Positions 31,317-41,433 of a DNA stretch of 64,000 nt are shown here, piece after piece. The stretch comes from Coniochaeta sp. PMI_546 (lineage: Eukaryota; Ascomycota; Sordariomycetes; Coniochaetales; Coniochaetaceae): positions 620,001-684,000 of the forward strand of contig MU271151.1 of assembly GCA_021432605.1 (NCBI GenBank), read 5' to 3'. The first letter of the stretch is position 1, and every line of letters starts with the position of its first letter. The notes under the pieces were generated by a model, which did no database searches, was not told the origin of the DNA, and saw nothing but the letters and a program-made list of their open reading frames with translations. The position numbers and the translations under genes are program-made.

Positions 31317-32195
31317 CTATGCAGAAAATACAACCTCCTCCCTCACGTCCAAGACAATCATATACCCCGGCGCATGTCCCATCACCGTCCCCTCCAGACC
31401 CGCCATCATAACAGCATTCTGCGGCGTGACACCACACCCCCAGAACACAGGCACGAACTCCTCGTCCTCCTCAGTAAACACCGTCTTCCCATCCAATCCC
31501 ACCACCACATCTCCCCACTGCGGCTTGCTGATCTCCTCTATCCCAAGCTGCTTCGCGCCCTCCCACCCCCAAGCAATGGGCTCACCGTGCGTCTGCACGA
31601 ACGGCCGCGTCACGTCTCTGACTCTCTCGATCTCCGACGGTCGGTAAGGACGCATGGACACCACATACGTCCCGCCGGTGAAGATGCCCGCCGGACAGAG
31701 GGGCACGGTGGTGCGGTACATCGCCACGTTGCGGTTCAAAGTGACGTGCCGCGGCGTGAGGCCTGCACGGTGCAGTGCCGTCTCAAAGCTGTAGCTGCAG
31801 CCTATCAGGAAGCCGACGTGGTCGTCCGTCCATTCCGACACGATGTCCTTCGGCTCCTGATCGGAGACCAACTTGCCGTCGCGGTAGACGCGGTAGGCCG
31901 GAGCATCGCGCCGGAGGTCGATGTCCTGGGCTACGTCGACTGGAGTCCCGTCGGAGGCAGTGAGGTGGGGTCTGAGAGAGGAGAAAGAGCCGGGCGAGGA
32001 GGACTCGGCTAGCAGAGGGCAAGGCACCGGGTTCCGGGCGCAGAGAAGGCGGAAGTCGGACGCGTAGCGGGAGGGGAGGACGATGAGGTTTGCTTGCAGG
32101 TGGGAGGGGGCCAGGCCGGCTGTCACGGTGTTGAGGTCGCCGGAGCGAGAGGCCAGGCGGACCGAGAGGCCTGTTGTGAGAGACTCGGATGACAT
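31317..32195 (-). CDS. DUF1445 / YcsI-type hydro-lyase, D-glutamate cyclase-like (292 aa)
   Basis: This single exon starts at ATG 32195; the frame extends 13 codons upstream only from a TTG. The whole protein fits PF07286: HLQANLIVLPSRYASDF, then RNPVPCPLL, DHVGFLIGCSYSFETAL, a TPRHVTLNRNVAMYRT strand, then VPVFWGCGVTPQ and GHAPGYMIVLD. Members are annotated as putative hydro-lyases; the mammalian homologue DGLUCY converts D-glutamate to 5-oxo-D-proline in mitochondria. No clear mitochondrial targeting peptide is visible here. It is transcribed divergently from the 5-oxoprolinase, sharing 965 nt of promoter. In Bacillus the same family (YcsI) sits beside the PxpABC oxoprolinase genes. The activity is inferred from homology and context. 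Confidence 0.85.
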   Translation of the reverse strand: MSSESLTTGLSVRLASRSGDLNTVTAGLAPSHLQANLIVLPSRYASDFRLLCARNPVPCPLLAESSSPGSFSSLRPHLTASDGTPVDVAQDIDLRRDAPAYRVYRDGKLVSDQEPKDIVSEWTDDHVGFLIGCSYSFETALHRAGLTPRHVTLNRNVAMYRTTVPLCPAGIFTGGTYVVSMRPYRPSEIERVRDVTRPFVQTHGEPIAWGWEGAKQLGIEEISKPQWGDVVVGLDGKTVFTEEDEEFVPVFWGCGVTPQNAVMMAGLEGTVMGHAPGYMIVLDVREEVVFSA

Positions 32196-32698
32196 TCTGG
32201 GCGGTTTCGATGGACAACTGAGAATGCAGCTCAAGGGTGGAGATGAGACTCTGGGGAAACTGGTCCGGGGTAGTGACGGAGTGACGGCGAAATGGAGATA
32301 TTACCTACATTGTGGAAAGCAACATGGAGCTGTGACCCCTTAAACCTGACCTACATATCTAACCCGGCTACGGCTCTCTGTTGATAGCTACCTTTCGCCT
32401 ATCTGGCTTGGGTCGGCTCAGAGAGGCTGTGGATTGACAATGCCCCTGCCGGCCTGCAGAGTGGTCCGATCAGATATATCTACACCGTGGGCGTGGATCA
32501 CCAACATCTCTTTGTCGATCCACTTTTTGTGCGCGTCGGGAACGGAGTCCTTCATCCCTGTCGTCGATCATAACCTGGGACTAGATAGCGGACAGCGTCC
32601 CCGGTGCATAGGAGAAACTCCCCTACTGATCGCCCGGTCTGACAGACAGACTGCCCGGCTATCTTCAGCGATTTGACACCTTCCACAGTAATCACAGC

Positions 32699-32716
32699 CG
32701 GACGAAAGCCGTACGG
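32699..32716. promoter_or_regulatory. CGG-N7-CCG-N2-CGG candidate Zn2Cys6 site
   Basis: CGG at 32699-32701, CCG at 32709-32711 and CGG at 32714-32716 lie in the divergent promoter of the lyase and oxoprolinase. Paired CGG triplets are the usual target of Zn2Cys6 dimers, so the neighbouring regulator could bind here. Such triplets are common in GC-rich DNA, so this is only a candidate. Confidence 0.3.
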
Positions 32717-32975
32717 AGACTATGCGACGTCGGCAAGCGAACGAACATGTCTCTTTCCAGGCTAGAATTGCGGGGAGACATGTTCTGTGGGCTGACCGCG
32801 TCTCCGCGTGGCGATAGCGACCCCTTGGACCCATTTGCGATAGTCGGTGCCTTGGTATGGAGGAGCGCATCGCTGTCGCTATCCGAGAAGACTGGAGAAG
32901 TTGATGTTTTACGTTAGCGACTGCAAATGGCGTGCCCGACCGAAGCTCACGCAGTAGCTTTCTCTTTTGTGTGAC

Positions 32976-32986
32976 TTATCAGATAA
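32976..32986. promoter_or_regulatory. Back-to-back HGATAR (GATA-factor) sites upstream of 5-oxoprolinase
   Basis: TTATCAGATAA gives one site on each strand (TGATAA and AGATAA) around a single A, about 175 nt upstream of the oxoprolinase ATG. Paired GATA sites are what AreA/NIT2-type nitrogen regulators favour, which would suit a gene that yields glutamate. Confidence 0.45.
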
Positions 32987-33160
32987 AACCTGAGAGGAAG
33001 TCCTCTCCAAAGTTCAGAAGTGCCTCATACCATCTTTCGTATCCAATCAGTCTTTCTCTGTCTCATCCTGTCCGCATATACCCCTTCCAGAGTGGACAGT
33101 TGAAGATCTCGCATATTAGCATCTTGACCCATTCCCTCGTCAGATCCCACATAGACAACA

Positions 33161-36100
33161 ATGACGGTCAAGTCCCTCCAAATAAAGATCGCCATCGACA
33201 GAGGCGGCACCTTCACCGACGTCCACGCATCCATCCCCGGGCGGGACGATATCATCCTAAAGCTCCTGTCCGTCGACCCGGCAAACTACAAAGATGCCCC
33301 GACAGAAGGCATCAGGAGAATCCTAGAACTGGCCACGGGCCAACCGCATCCCAGAGGCGAGCTGCTGGACCTGTACCATGTCGAGTCGATCAGAATGGGC
33401 ACGACAGTGGCCACAAACGCCCTCCTGGAGCGGAAAGGTGAGCGCACAGCCTTGCTCATAACCAAGGGCTTCCGGGATCTACTGGCTATCGGCAACCAGA
33501 GCCGGCCCAACATCTTTGATCTGTCCATCATGCGGCCCGAGGTGCTCTACGAGCAGGTCGTCGAGGTCGACGAGCGGATAACCATGGAGGATTACACCGA
33601 GGATCCGGACAACAAGAAGACCACACCCACAGCCGACGACGCGGAGCTCGCAACCGCCATAACAGGCGAGACGGTCCGCATCCTGGCCAGGCCGGATCTG
33701 GCCGTCGTGCAGTCCGAGCTGCAGAGGCTGTGGGACCAAGGCTTCCGCTCCCTGGCCGTCGTCTTCGTGCACTCGTACGCATATCCCGAGCACGAGATCG
33801 CGGTCGGCTCGCTGGCCGCCCGGATGGGCTTCTCCGTCACGCTCTCGTCCGCCGTGCAGCCCATGATCAACGTCGTGCCGCGCGGCATGTCGGCCGTCGC
33901 GGACGCGTACCTGACCCCCGTCATCAAGCAGTACATCGATTCCATCAGCGCCAATTTTCGGGGCGGGTTCGAGTCGCAGCAGGCCAGGATCGAGTTCATG
34001 CAGTCCGACGGCGGGCTGGTGGATTACAGGAGGTTTAGCGGTCTGAAGGCCATCTTGTCCGGGCCGGCTGGCGGTGTTGTGGGCTATGCGCAGACGTCCT
34101 GGGACGACGAGGAGCGTGTCCCGGCCATCGGCTTCGATATGGGTGGTACGAGCACTGATGTCTCGAGATACGCGGGGACGTACGACCACGTGTTCGAGAC
34201 GACGACGGCGGGTATCGCTATCCAGTCACCGCAGCTGGACATCCACACCGTGGCTGCGGGCGGTGGCTCCATCCTGACCTGGAAGAACGGCCTCTTCAAC
34301 GTCGGACCGGAGTCGGCATCTGCTCATCCCGGACCGGCGTGCTACAGGAAGGGGGGGCCACTCACCGTCACCGACGCGAACTTGTTCCTCGGCAGGCTTC
34401 TGCCGGAGTACTTCCCCAAGGTCTTCGGGCCGAAGGAGAACGAGCCTCTCAACCGGGAGGTGACCGAGGCCAAGTTCCTGGCTCTGACGGACGAGATCAA
34501 CGTCGAGAGACAAGCGGCCGGCTTCTCCCCTTTTACGGCAGAGGAGGTCGCCATGGGCTTCCTGAAGGTCGCCGACGAAGGCATGGCTCGCCCCATCAGG
34601 GCTCTGACAGAAGCAAGGGGTTACGACGCGTCTGCGCACCACCTTGCCTCTTTCGGCGGCGCGGGCGGCCAGCACGCCTGCTCGGTGGCTGCGGTGCTGG
34701 GTATCTCGCGGATCATCATCCACAAGTACTCCTCCATCCTGTCCGCGTACGGCATGAGCCTCGCGGACGTGGTGCACGAGATCCAGCGCCCTGCTGCCCT
34801 CACCTACTCCCCGGAGTCCGCGGACCAGATCCAAGAGCAGCTGGAGGAGCTCGCCAAGCAGGCGGCGCTGGAGCTGATGGAGCAGGGCTTTGCACTCGAG
34901 CAGATCAAGTTCGACACGTATCTCAACATGAGGTACTCCGGCTCGAGCAGCAGTCTGATGATCCTCAAAGGCGAGGGCTGGGACTTCAAGAGCGAGTTCG
35001 AGAAGGTGCACAAGCGGGAGTTCGGGTTCTTGTTCAGTGACAAGCCGATCCTGGTCGACGATGTCCGCGTCAGGGCCATCGGTGCCGCGCACGCCAAGGG
35101 CGTCAAGAGCCCCTACGCGCAGATGCGGGAGGTCGGCGGTGGCGAGGTCGCGACGCCCATGTACAGCGGCACCAGCTCCGTGTACTTTGCCGATCGCGGT
35201 AGAGTCGACACGCCCATCTTCGAGCTGCAGTCGTTGCCTGTTGGTGCGCGGGTTTCCGGCCCGGCGCTGGTCATCGACAAAACGCAGACTATCGTCGTCG
35301 CGCCTGCCACGACGGCGACTATCCTCGACAGCTACGTCGTCATCGACCGCGCCGCGAACGAGGTGTCCGCCTCCAAGCAGTCCGACGAGGAGTTCAGCCC
35401 CATCCAGCTGTCCATCTTCGGGCACAGATTCATGTCTATCGCCGAGCAGATGGGCCGCACGCTGCAGAAGACGGCGGTTTCGACCAACATCAAGGAACGC
35501 CTGGACTTCAGCTGCGCCATCTTTAGCCCCGATGGAGGGCTGGTGGCCAACGCGCCTCACGTCCCGGTCCATCTGGGCTCGATGCAGTTTGCTGTGAGAT
35601 ACCAGCATAAGCTGTGGGAAGGGAAGTTGCGGGATGGCGATGTCCTAGTGTCAAATCATCCGTCTTGCGGAGGCACGCATTTGCCGGACATCACCGTCAT
35701 CACGCCCGTCTTTGATGGCGAGACGATCGCCTTCTACGTTGCGAGCCGTGGACACCACGCGGATATTGGGTAAGTATTCCTTTTTTTTCCAGGCGCGAAA
35801 GAAAAAGAAGCACTGTAGCTAACTCGAGAAATCAAGTGGCATCCTCCCGGGCTCAATGCCACCCACCTCCTCCGCCCTGTGGCAAGAAGGCGCGGCCATC
35901 GAGTCGACCAAGCTCGTCTCGGCCGGCCGATTCGACGAAGCCGAGGTCCGCCGTCTGCTGTTGGAGGAACCAGCCCGCCACGAGGGCTGCTCCGGCACCC
36001 GCAAGCTGCAGGACAACATCTCCGACCTCAAGGCCCAGATCGCCGCCAACGTCAAGGGCATCACCCTCATCAAGGCCCTGATCGCCGAGTTCGGACTCGC

Positions 36101-37073
36101 ATGCGTACATCGGTACATGTACGCCATCCAGAACACGGCCGAGAGCGCCGTCAGGGAGCTGATGAAGTCGACCGTCGAGAAGTTCGGCGCCGAGCCCCTG
36201 ACGGCAGTAGACTACATGGACGACGGGACCCCCATCGCGCTGACCGTCTCCATCAAGCCCGACGACGGCAGCGCCAGGTTCGACTTCACCGGCACCGGGC
36301 CGCAGGTGCTGGGCAACACCAACGCGCCCCTGGCCATCACGCACTCGGCCATCATCTACTGCCTCAGGGCGCTGGTCGCGTCGTCCATCCCGCTCAACCA
36401 GGGCTGCCTGGCGCCCATCGACATCGTGGTTCCCGAAAACACCATCCTGAACCCGGCCGCCGGCCTGGCGGTCGTGGGCGGCAACGTCCTCACCTCCCAG
36501 CGCGTGACGGACGTGGTGCTCAGGGCCTTCCGGGCGGCGGCCGCCAGCCAGGGGTGCTGCAACAACCTCACCTTCGGCACGGGCGGGAAGGACCCGGCGA
36601 CGGGCGAGCACAGGGACGGGTTCGGGTACTACGAGACCATTGCTGGCGGGGCGGGGGCGGGACCGGACTGGGAGGGGCAGAGTGGCGTGCACACTCACAT
36701 GACGAATACGCGGATCACGGACCCGGAGGTGTTTGAGAAGCGGTATCCGTGCGTGCTGAGGAGGTTTGAGCTCCGGGCTGGGTCGGGTGGGAAGGGGAGG
36801 AATAAGGGCGGTGATGGCACGGTCAGGGAGATCGAGTTTCGGGTTCCGGTGCAGTGCTCTATTCTCAGTGAGAGGAGGAGTAGACGGCCGTATGGTATGG
36901 AGGGCGGTGGGGAGGGGGCTGCTGGAGTCAATCTGGTGGTGAGGAGGGATCCTGATAGTGGGCGGACGGATGTCATCAATCTTGGAGCGAAGGCGACTAC
37001 GAAGCTTGGGCAGGGGGACAGGGTTATTATCCAGAGTCCGGGTGGTGGTGCTTGGGGGGCTGTAGAAGCGTAG
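33161..37073 (+). CDS. OXP1: 5-oxoprolinase, ATP-hydrolysing (1281 aa, 2 exons)
   Basis: Exons 33161-35769 and 35837-37073 join to 3846 nt. The length equals full eukaryotic 5-oxoprolinase (HyuA plus HyuB halves fused). The N-terminus has [18 protein letters not shown], the actin-like ATPase phosphate loop, then [20 protein letters not shown] and [21 protein letters not shown] matches yeast Oxp1 closely as I remember it. The ATPase core has [18 protein letters not shown]. The HyuB half begins near residue 749 ([20 protein letters not shown]) and includes [20 protein letters not shown] and [11 protein letters not shown], across which the intron falls. The enzyme opens 5-oxo-L-proline to L-glutamate with ATP in the cytosol (gamma-glutamyl cycle). 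With the divergent lyase gene it would complete a D-glutamate to glutamate route. The last part switches to G-rich codons. Confidence 0.93.
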
Positions 37074-38127
37074 GGGATAGATTCATATAGGTTACTTTTG
37101 CGAATACCAATGTTTATTTTTTTTATTCTACCTGAGCATAGGTATCCAGAGACTTGCTCCAGACACACAGGTGGGAATAGCTTCACTTTTCGCGAGCTGA
37201 AGAGACAGACAGTTTGGAGCAGAATCAAGGTACCTCGCGGCAATGTCAACGCCAAGGCCAAAGTGGTGGGAGTGGACCGTGCGCCAGGTACCGGCGTTCC
37301 TGGGCCAGCCACGCGATTTCGCGGGATCCCCCTGCCACATCCACTTCCACTTTCCAATCGTCATCCCAAGGAAGTCTCACCCCACCGCCCTGCCGAGCAC
37401 TCTGTCCTTGTCTCAACATCTGCTCTCTGTCTCAAACTCTAATTGGGGGGAAGCTCCAATTCCTACTCTGTCGCATCAAAGGCATCTCGATACCTTCCAG
37501 GACGATTAGATATCCGCGACCGATAAACCAGACAAAGCATTGAGTCGCAGTCGAGGAGACACAAGGGCGGGAAACTCGCATCGCGGCCCAATCGGCGTGC
37601 GTCGCCAGGTCAACCAACCACGGAGCTCCACCTCGACGTGGCAGCAGTACCGGTAACTTCTCGCCCAACGTCACAAAGTTAGGCCTCAGTACGATCGACG
37701 AGATATCTCGAGTTGCGGAATAGCAGAGCGGTCTGCCGATTCTCCTGAGGTTTCAATTCGCATAATCTTGGGAGCGAGCCGAGAGCTCGCGGATTCGGGA
37801 CTGAGTAACTCGACTGGACGACAAATAGTATCACAACACGCCGACGTCCCTGGGTCGACTCTACGATATTTGCTATAAGGGCCACTACCGTGCCAGTTTT
37901 TGACAGAGTCTCGACATCTATCGCGAAATCAGAGGATACCTATCCCGTACCGCGACACCGCGACGACCGACAGCGCAAGTTAAAAATACCTCGACCGGCA
38001 GAGCAAAGCGCATGCTCCTCACTCCTGAAGCCGGGCATCATCTGACGACCACTGCGAGGCCGAAACAACCCCAACGTTCGATCCATACCTCAAGACCGTA
38101 CACTCGGCACCACCACCACATCACACA
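37074..38127. other. 1.05-kb intergenic stretch
   Basis: It carries the 3' region of the oxoprolinase and the promoter and leader of the four-TM gene. Many CGA/TCG-rich words occur, but no gene, clear TATA box or repeat is seen. Confidence 0.4.
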
Positions 38128-38762
38128 ATGGCATCCGACACAACAGCCAGCGGCTCCCTCGTCTTCGAGCGGCGGGTCGGCCACGTCCACAGGTACCACT
38201 GGCCGGCCCTGCAGCTCAACATATGGATGCTGATAATGCTCATCGCCGCCTCGACCATCATCGGCGTCTTCGCCACCTTCATCCAGGTCCAGCAGCAGCT
38301 ATTACTAGCCGTGCCATGGTAAGTCCCCTTACCTCATCCTTGTTACCCTCCCCCTTCACACCTTCTGTCCCTAACATGTCCCATAGGTACTTCTCCTACT
38401 ACATAGTAGTAGGCTCCCTGACAATCGCCTTCGTCCTCCTGCTCCTGTGGCTGATCTACCAGCGCCGGCTCCTGCCGAGCATAGTGATGATAGGCGGCTT
38501 CATCCTCTTCGTGCTCTGGCTGGTGGGGCTCATCGTCGTCTCGGTGCAGCTGTGGGGCCCCAGCGGGAGCGTCTCGAGCAGCTGCAACCTGGCCGTGTTC
38601 AGCCAGAGCCCAAAGGGGCAGACGCTCGAGACGCTGGCGTGGATGGAGCAGAGGAACATCTGCCAGAGCTGGCAGGCGGTGTTCTCCTTTGGGCTCGTGG
38701 GGGCCATCTTTTTGCTTTGGATTATGATTATGGCTTATCAGGTCTTTGCTGATGATAGGTAG
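38128..38762 (+). CDS. Four-TM MARVEL-like membrane protein (188 aa, 2 exons)
   Basis: Exons 38128-38318 and 38387-38762 join to 567 nt; the ATG has a good context (CACACAATGGC). Four hydrophobic helices are plain: NIWMLIMLIAASTIIGVFA, YYIVVGSLTIAFVLLLLWLI, IVMIGGFILFVLWLVGLIVV and FSFGLVGAIFLLWIMIMAY. The loop between TM3 and TM4 has two cysteines (SSSCNLAVF and RNICQSW) that could form an extracytoplasmic disulphide. Topology and size fit fungal MARVEL-domain proteins (PF01284 type), which sit in the plasma membrane or secretory vesicles. The specific role is unknown. The intron splits Trp64. Confidence 0.8.
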
Positions 38763-39299
38763 TTCCTGGGGAGTAGTCTGAGGATAAGGAGGGGGGAAGA
38801 AGGTCTGTTGGATTAGTGCTGCGATGTTTACGACTGTATTATGATTTGAAGTGCGGCTGGTGGCATCGTGGATGATGCGGGACTACTTTTTGCATGGGAC
38901 CGGCGTTCTGGAGCATGTTTGCCATGTTGATGGAACACATGATATAATGGAGCTATAACGGAAGTGGTGTCTCGCGATGGCGACGGAACATCTTGGTACG
39001 GGTACAAGGAGTGCCGTGTCGTGCTTTGGGAGTACGACATTATGTTTAGACCACAAACGAGAGCAGGATGGTCACAGTTGAACAGCAGTGATCACCATAG
39101 TCAGACGGACAGACAACGGAGTGCACGCGCAGTAGAAGACAACGCAAAGTAGTAGTTCAGAAGTTCATTTCATTGATGTGTAGCATTTATTGCATACGCA
39201 ATCAAGGTATCAGGTCATTCCAATCCAGCCCTTCGCGAGCAACGCCGATCCCGTCCATTTCCACGTAGTCATACACTTATCCCTCGTGTCATCTCCATC
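38763..39299. other. Convergent intergenic stretch
   Basis: These 537 nt hold the 3' regions of the MARVEL-like gene and the small hydrophilic gene. Nothing else is supported. Confidence 0.5.
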
Positions 39300-39600
39300 T
39301 TAGTTGGAGTACTTGGGGTCGACCTTCTTGCTGTTTCGCACACGCACATGTCAGCTTCTGCGTGCCATTGGAGCCGAAGGGGGGCAAGGGAAATACTAAC
39401 CCAGTAGCCTTCTCGAAGAGGCCGCGGGCGCCGTCCGTGATCTTCTCGCTTGTGTTGGCGTCGACATTGTGGCCGGACTTCTTGGCGAGGGTGTCGAAGG
39501 CCTTGTCGCCGTAGTCCTTCTGCTGGCCGCCGGCCTGGGCGTTGCCGGTCAGAGGGTTGGAGGTACCCGTGGTGTTGGTGTTGCCGGTGATGGAGTCCAT
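39300..39600 (-). CDS. Small hydrophilic, possibly stress-related protein (76 aa, 2 exons)
   Basis: Exons 39600-39401 and 39330-39300 join to 231 nt; the second exon codes only the last ten residues (KKVDPKYSN after a split Gly). The protein is Gly/Asn/Thr-rich at the start (SITGNTNTTGTSNPLTGN), then amphipathic: GGQQKDYGDKAFDTLAKKSG and EKITDGARGLFEKATG. It has no signal peptide, membrane segment or cysteine. I recall a family of small fungal proteins with the K-E/D-Y-x-D-K and TDGARG-FEK motifs of unknown function, often strongly expressed under stress; that is memory, not proof. A TATA box at 39734-39741 and a CA-rich leader (39603-39720) suggest a highly expressed gene. Confidence 0.75.
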
Positions 39601-39733
39601 GGTTGAATGGGTTGGTTTGTTTGATAGGTTGGGGTTGGTTTGGATTGATCTTGTAATTGAGTTGGAAGGTTTAGTTTGGTTGATGGTTTGATGAAGGGAG
39701 AGAGTCAAGACGGCTGGGAGACGATGGACTGCA

Positions 39734-39741
39734 TTTATATA
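39734..39741 (-). promoter_or_regulatory. TATA box of the 76-aa gene
   Basis: TATATAAA on the minus strand, 134-141 nt upstream of the ATG at 39600. The intervening leader is CA-rich and pyrimidine-poor, as in strongly expressed fungal genes. Confidence 0.55.
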
Positions 39742-41433
39742 GCAGCCTTGAGCGGCTGTGGAGAAGGAGATTACATCAAGTCCGACGGACCCTTTCCTTG
39801 GCAAGCGGATGTCGTGCCTGTCGCCCAAACATGTTTCCTCCCATTATCACTGCTCTTTTAATCCTCCGCATACCGTCATAGGTTCAGGGTCCAGTGGGTG
39901 GTTGTCTGCGGAAGTGGGGTGTCTGTGGAGGGGTTGAGTGTCGTTTGCACTACGGAAGCTACGTCATATGGAGCGGCTCGTCCATGGAAGTTGTTTCACT
40001 TGGACGAACGGGATGCTTACCCTGTATCGATCTGGAATATGCAAACCATTCTGCAATTGCACGTGGGAATCGAGGGAGTACTACGGTAAGGGACGTTGAT
40101 AGTCCGCCCAGCAAGATCGGTAGTATTATGTGTACTGTCAACCGTCGAGCTCCGGCCAACCTTGGCAGCAGACCCTTGGAAACACCCGGGCGACTACCGT
40201 ACTGATGGTCAATATCGCCAGGAGACAAATGAAGTTGATTTCTCTACACGTGTAGTAAGCTAGGTAAGGTTCATGTTTGCATGACTGGCTCAGTCAGACC
40301 AAACTTTGTGCCGGCATCTCGTCTTCATGATACTATGCGGTACCTTAGTGCGGATGTCTGCTAGTCCATGTGGAAGGAACCGATGTTCGCAATTGCAAGT
40401 GGGCGTCTCGCAATTGACAATGACCACCTGAGTGACTATTTAAAATACACGCAATACCAACAGCAGAAGACGATATGTGAAATAACCTGCGTACCGTACA
40501 CGTAGTGTAGAGGTTGGTGATGGCATGTGAAACTGTTCTGGACATCCGCCAGTTCATCATACTGTCGTCTTATCCAGGACCGATAAGACATCCGATAACG
40601 ATAACGGCTCATATCTGGGAATTTTAGGGCAGGAGCAGTCCCAGCCCCACTTCACCCCTCGAGCTATCCGAGCCAAAAGCGCGGCCTGTGCGCGTTCAGC
40701 TTCACCTGTGCCTGACATTCACGTCCCATTTGTGCTTGGTGAGTTCCTGAGGGAGTCGGTGAATCTTAAATCGTCCATGACAAGTTTCAACGCGTACAAT
40801 TGTGAGAATTCAATATATCGACCTTGTACACATAGGTCAAAGACTCCGTAGCTTCATTCTTGCCCTCTCTGCATCGACACGGGTATCTTTGATAAATGTG
40901 AACCTGCAGCAGCGTTTCTAACCAACATCCGTATCAACAAATCGCGTGTTTGACACGTCTAGCTGTGCTGTAAGCTGTGCTGTGGCTTTCGTTCTTCTTC
41001 CCGGATATCCTTGCCTTCCCCTGCATCCGACGTGGAGCTGGGTCATCACCAGAAGTCGACTTCCATTTCCTTTCCCTTTTCAACGGTCCAGCGGCGATCC
41101 ACCGCTTTGGATAAACCTCCAGGGGCTGCCATTGGGTCGTATTCTTGGCTGTCATAGCAACGTGCAGGGGTGTCTTCTGACCAAACCAGGGGGGGAACAC
41201 GCTAAGTCTTGGCTTGGAGATAGTCTTCGCGCGCCCAAGACAACCTCTCGTAGCCTGAGAACATCTCGACCAGCCAGTCACCTTTGGCACGACCGACACG
41301 ACGGCGATACCGCTACCTATAATCATCACCTACCAGCCGCGACCACATTATTGCCGTTACATTGCCGGCACGGATGATCTGCCACTGATCTTCGCCGCGG
41401 ACCGCTCGTCCCTCGCTGGCTCGACCCAAGACA
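39742..41433. other. 1.7-kb divergent intergenic region
   Basis: It lies between the 76-aa gene (leftward) and apsB (rightward). No coding domain is seen in the short open frames. The last 400 nt before 41434 are probably apsB leader and promoter. Confidence 0.4.

Noticed and set aside
34226-35608. 460-codon open frame antisense to the 5-oxoprolinase
   Set aside because: It is a shadow of the conserved enzyme frame, produced by GC-rich third positions.
37715-37800. AGCAGAGCGGT word resembling a tRNA D-arm
   Set aside because: No matching anticodon arm, T-arm or acceptor stem was found.
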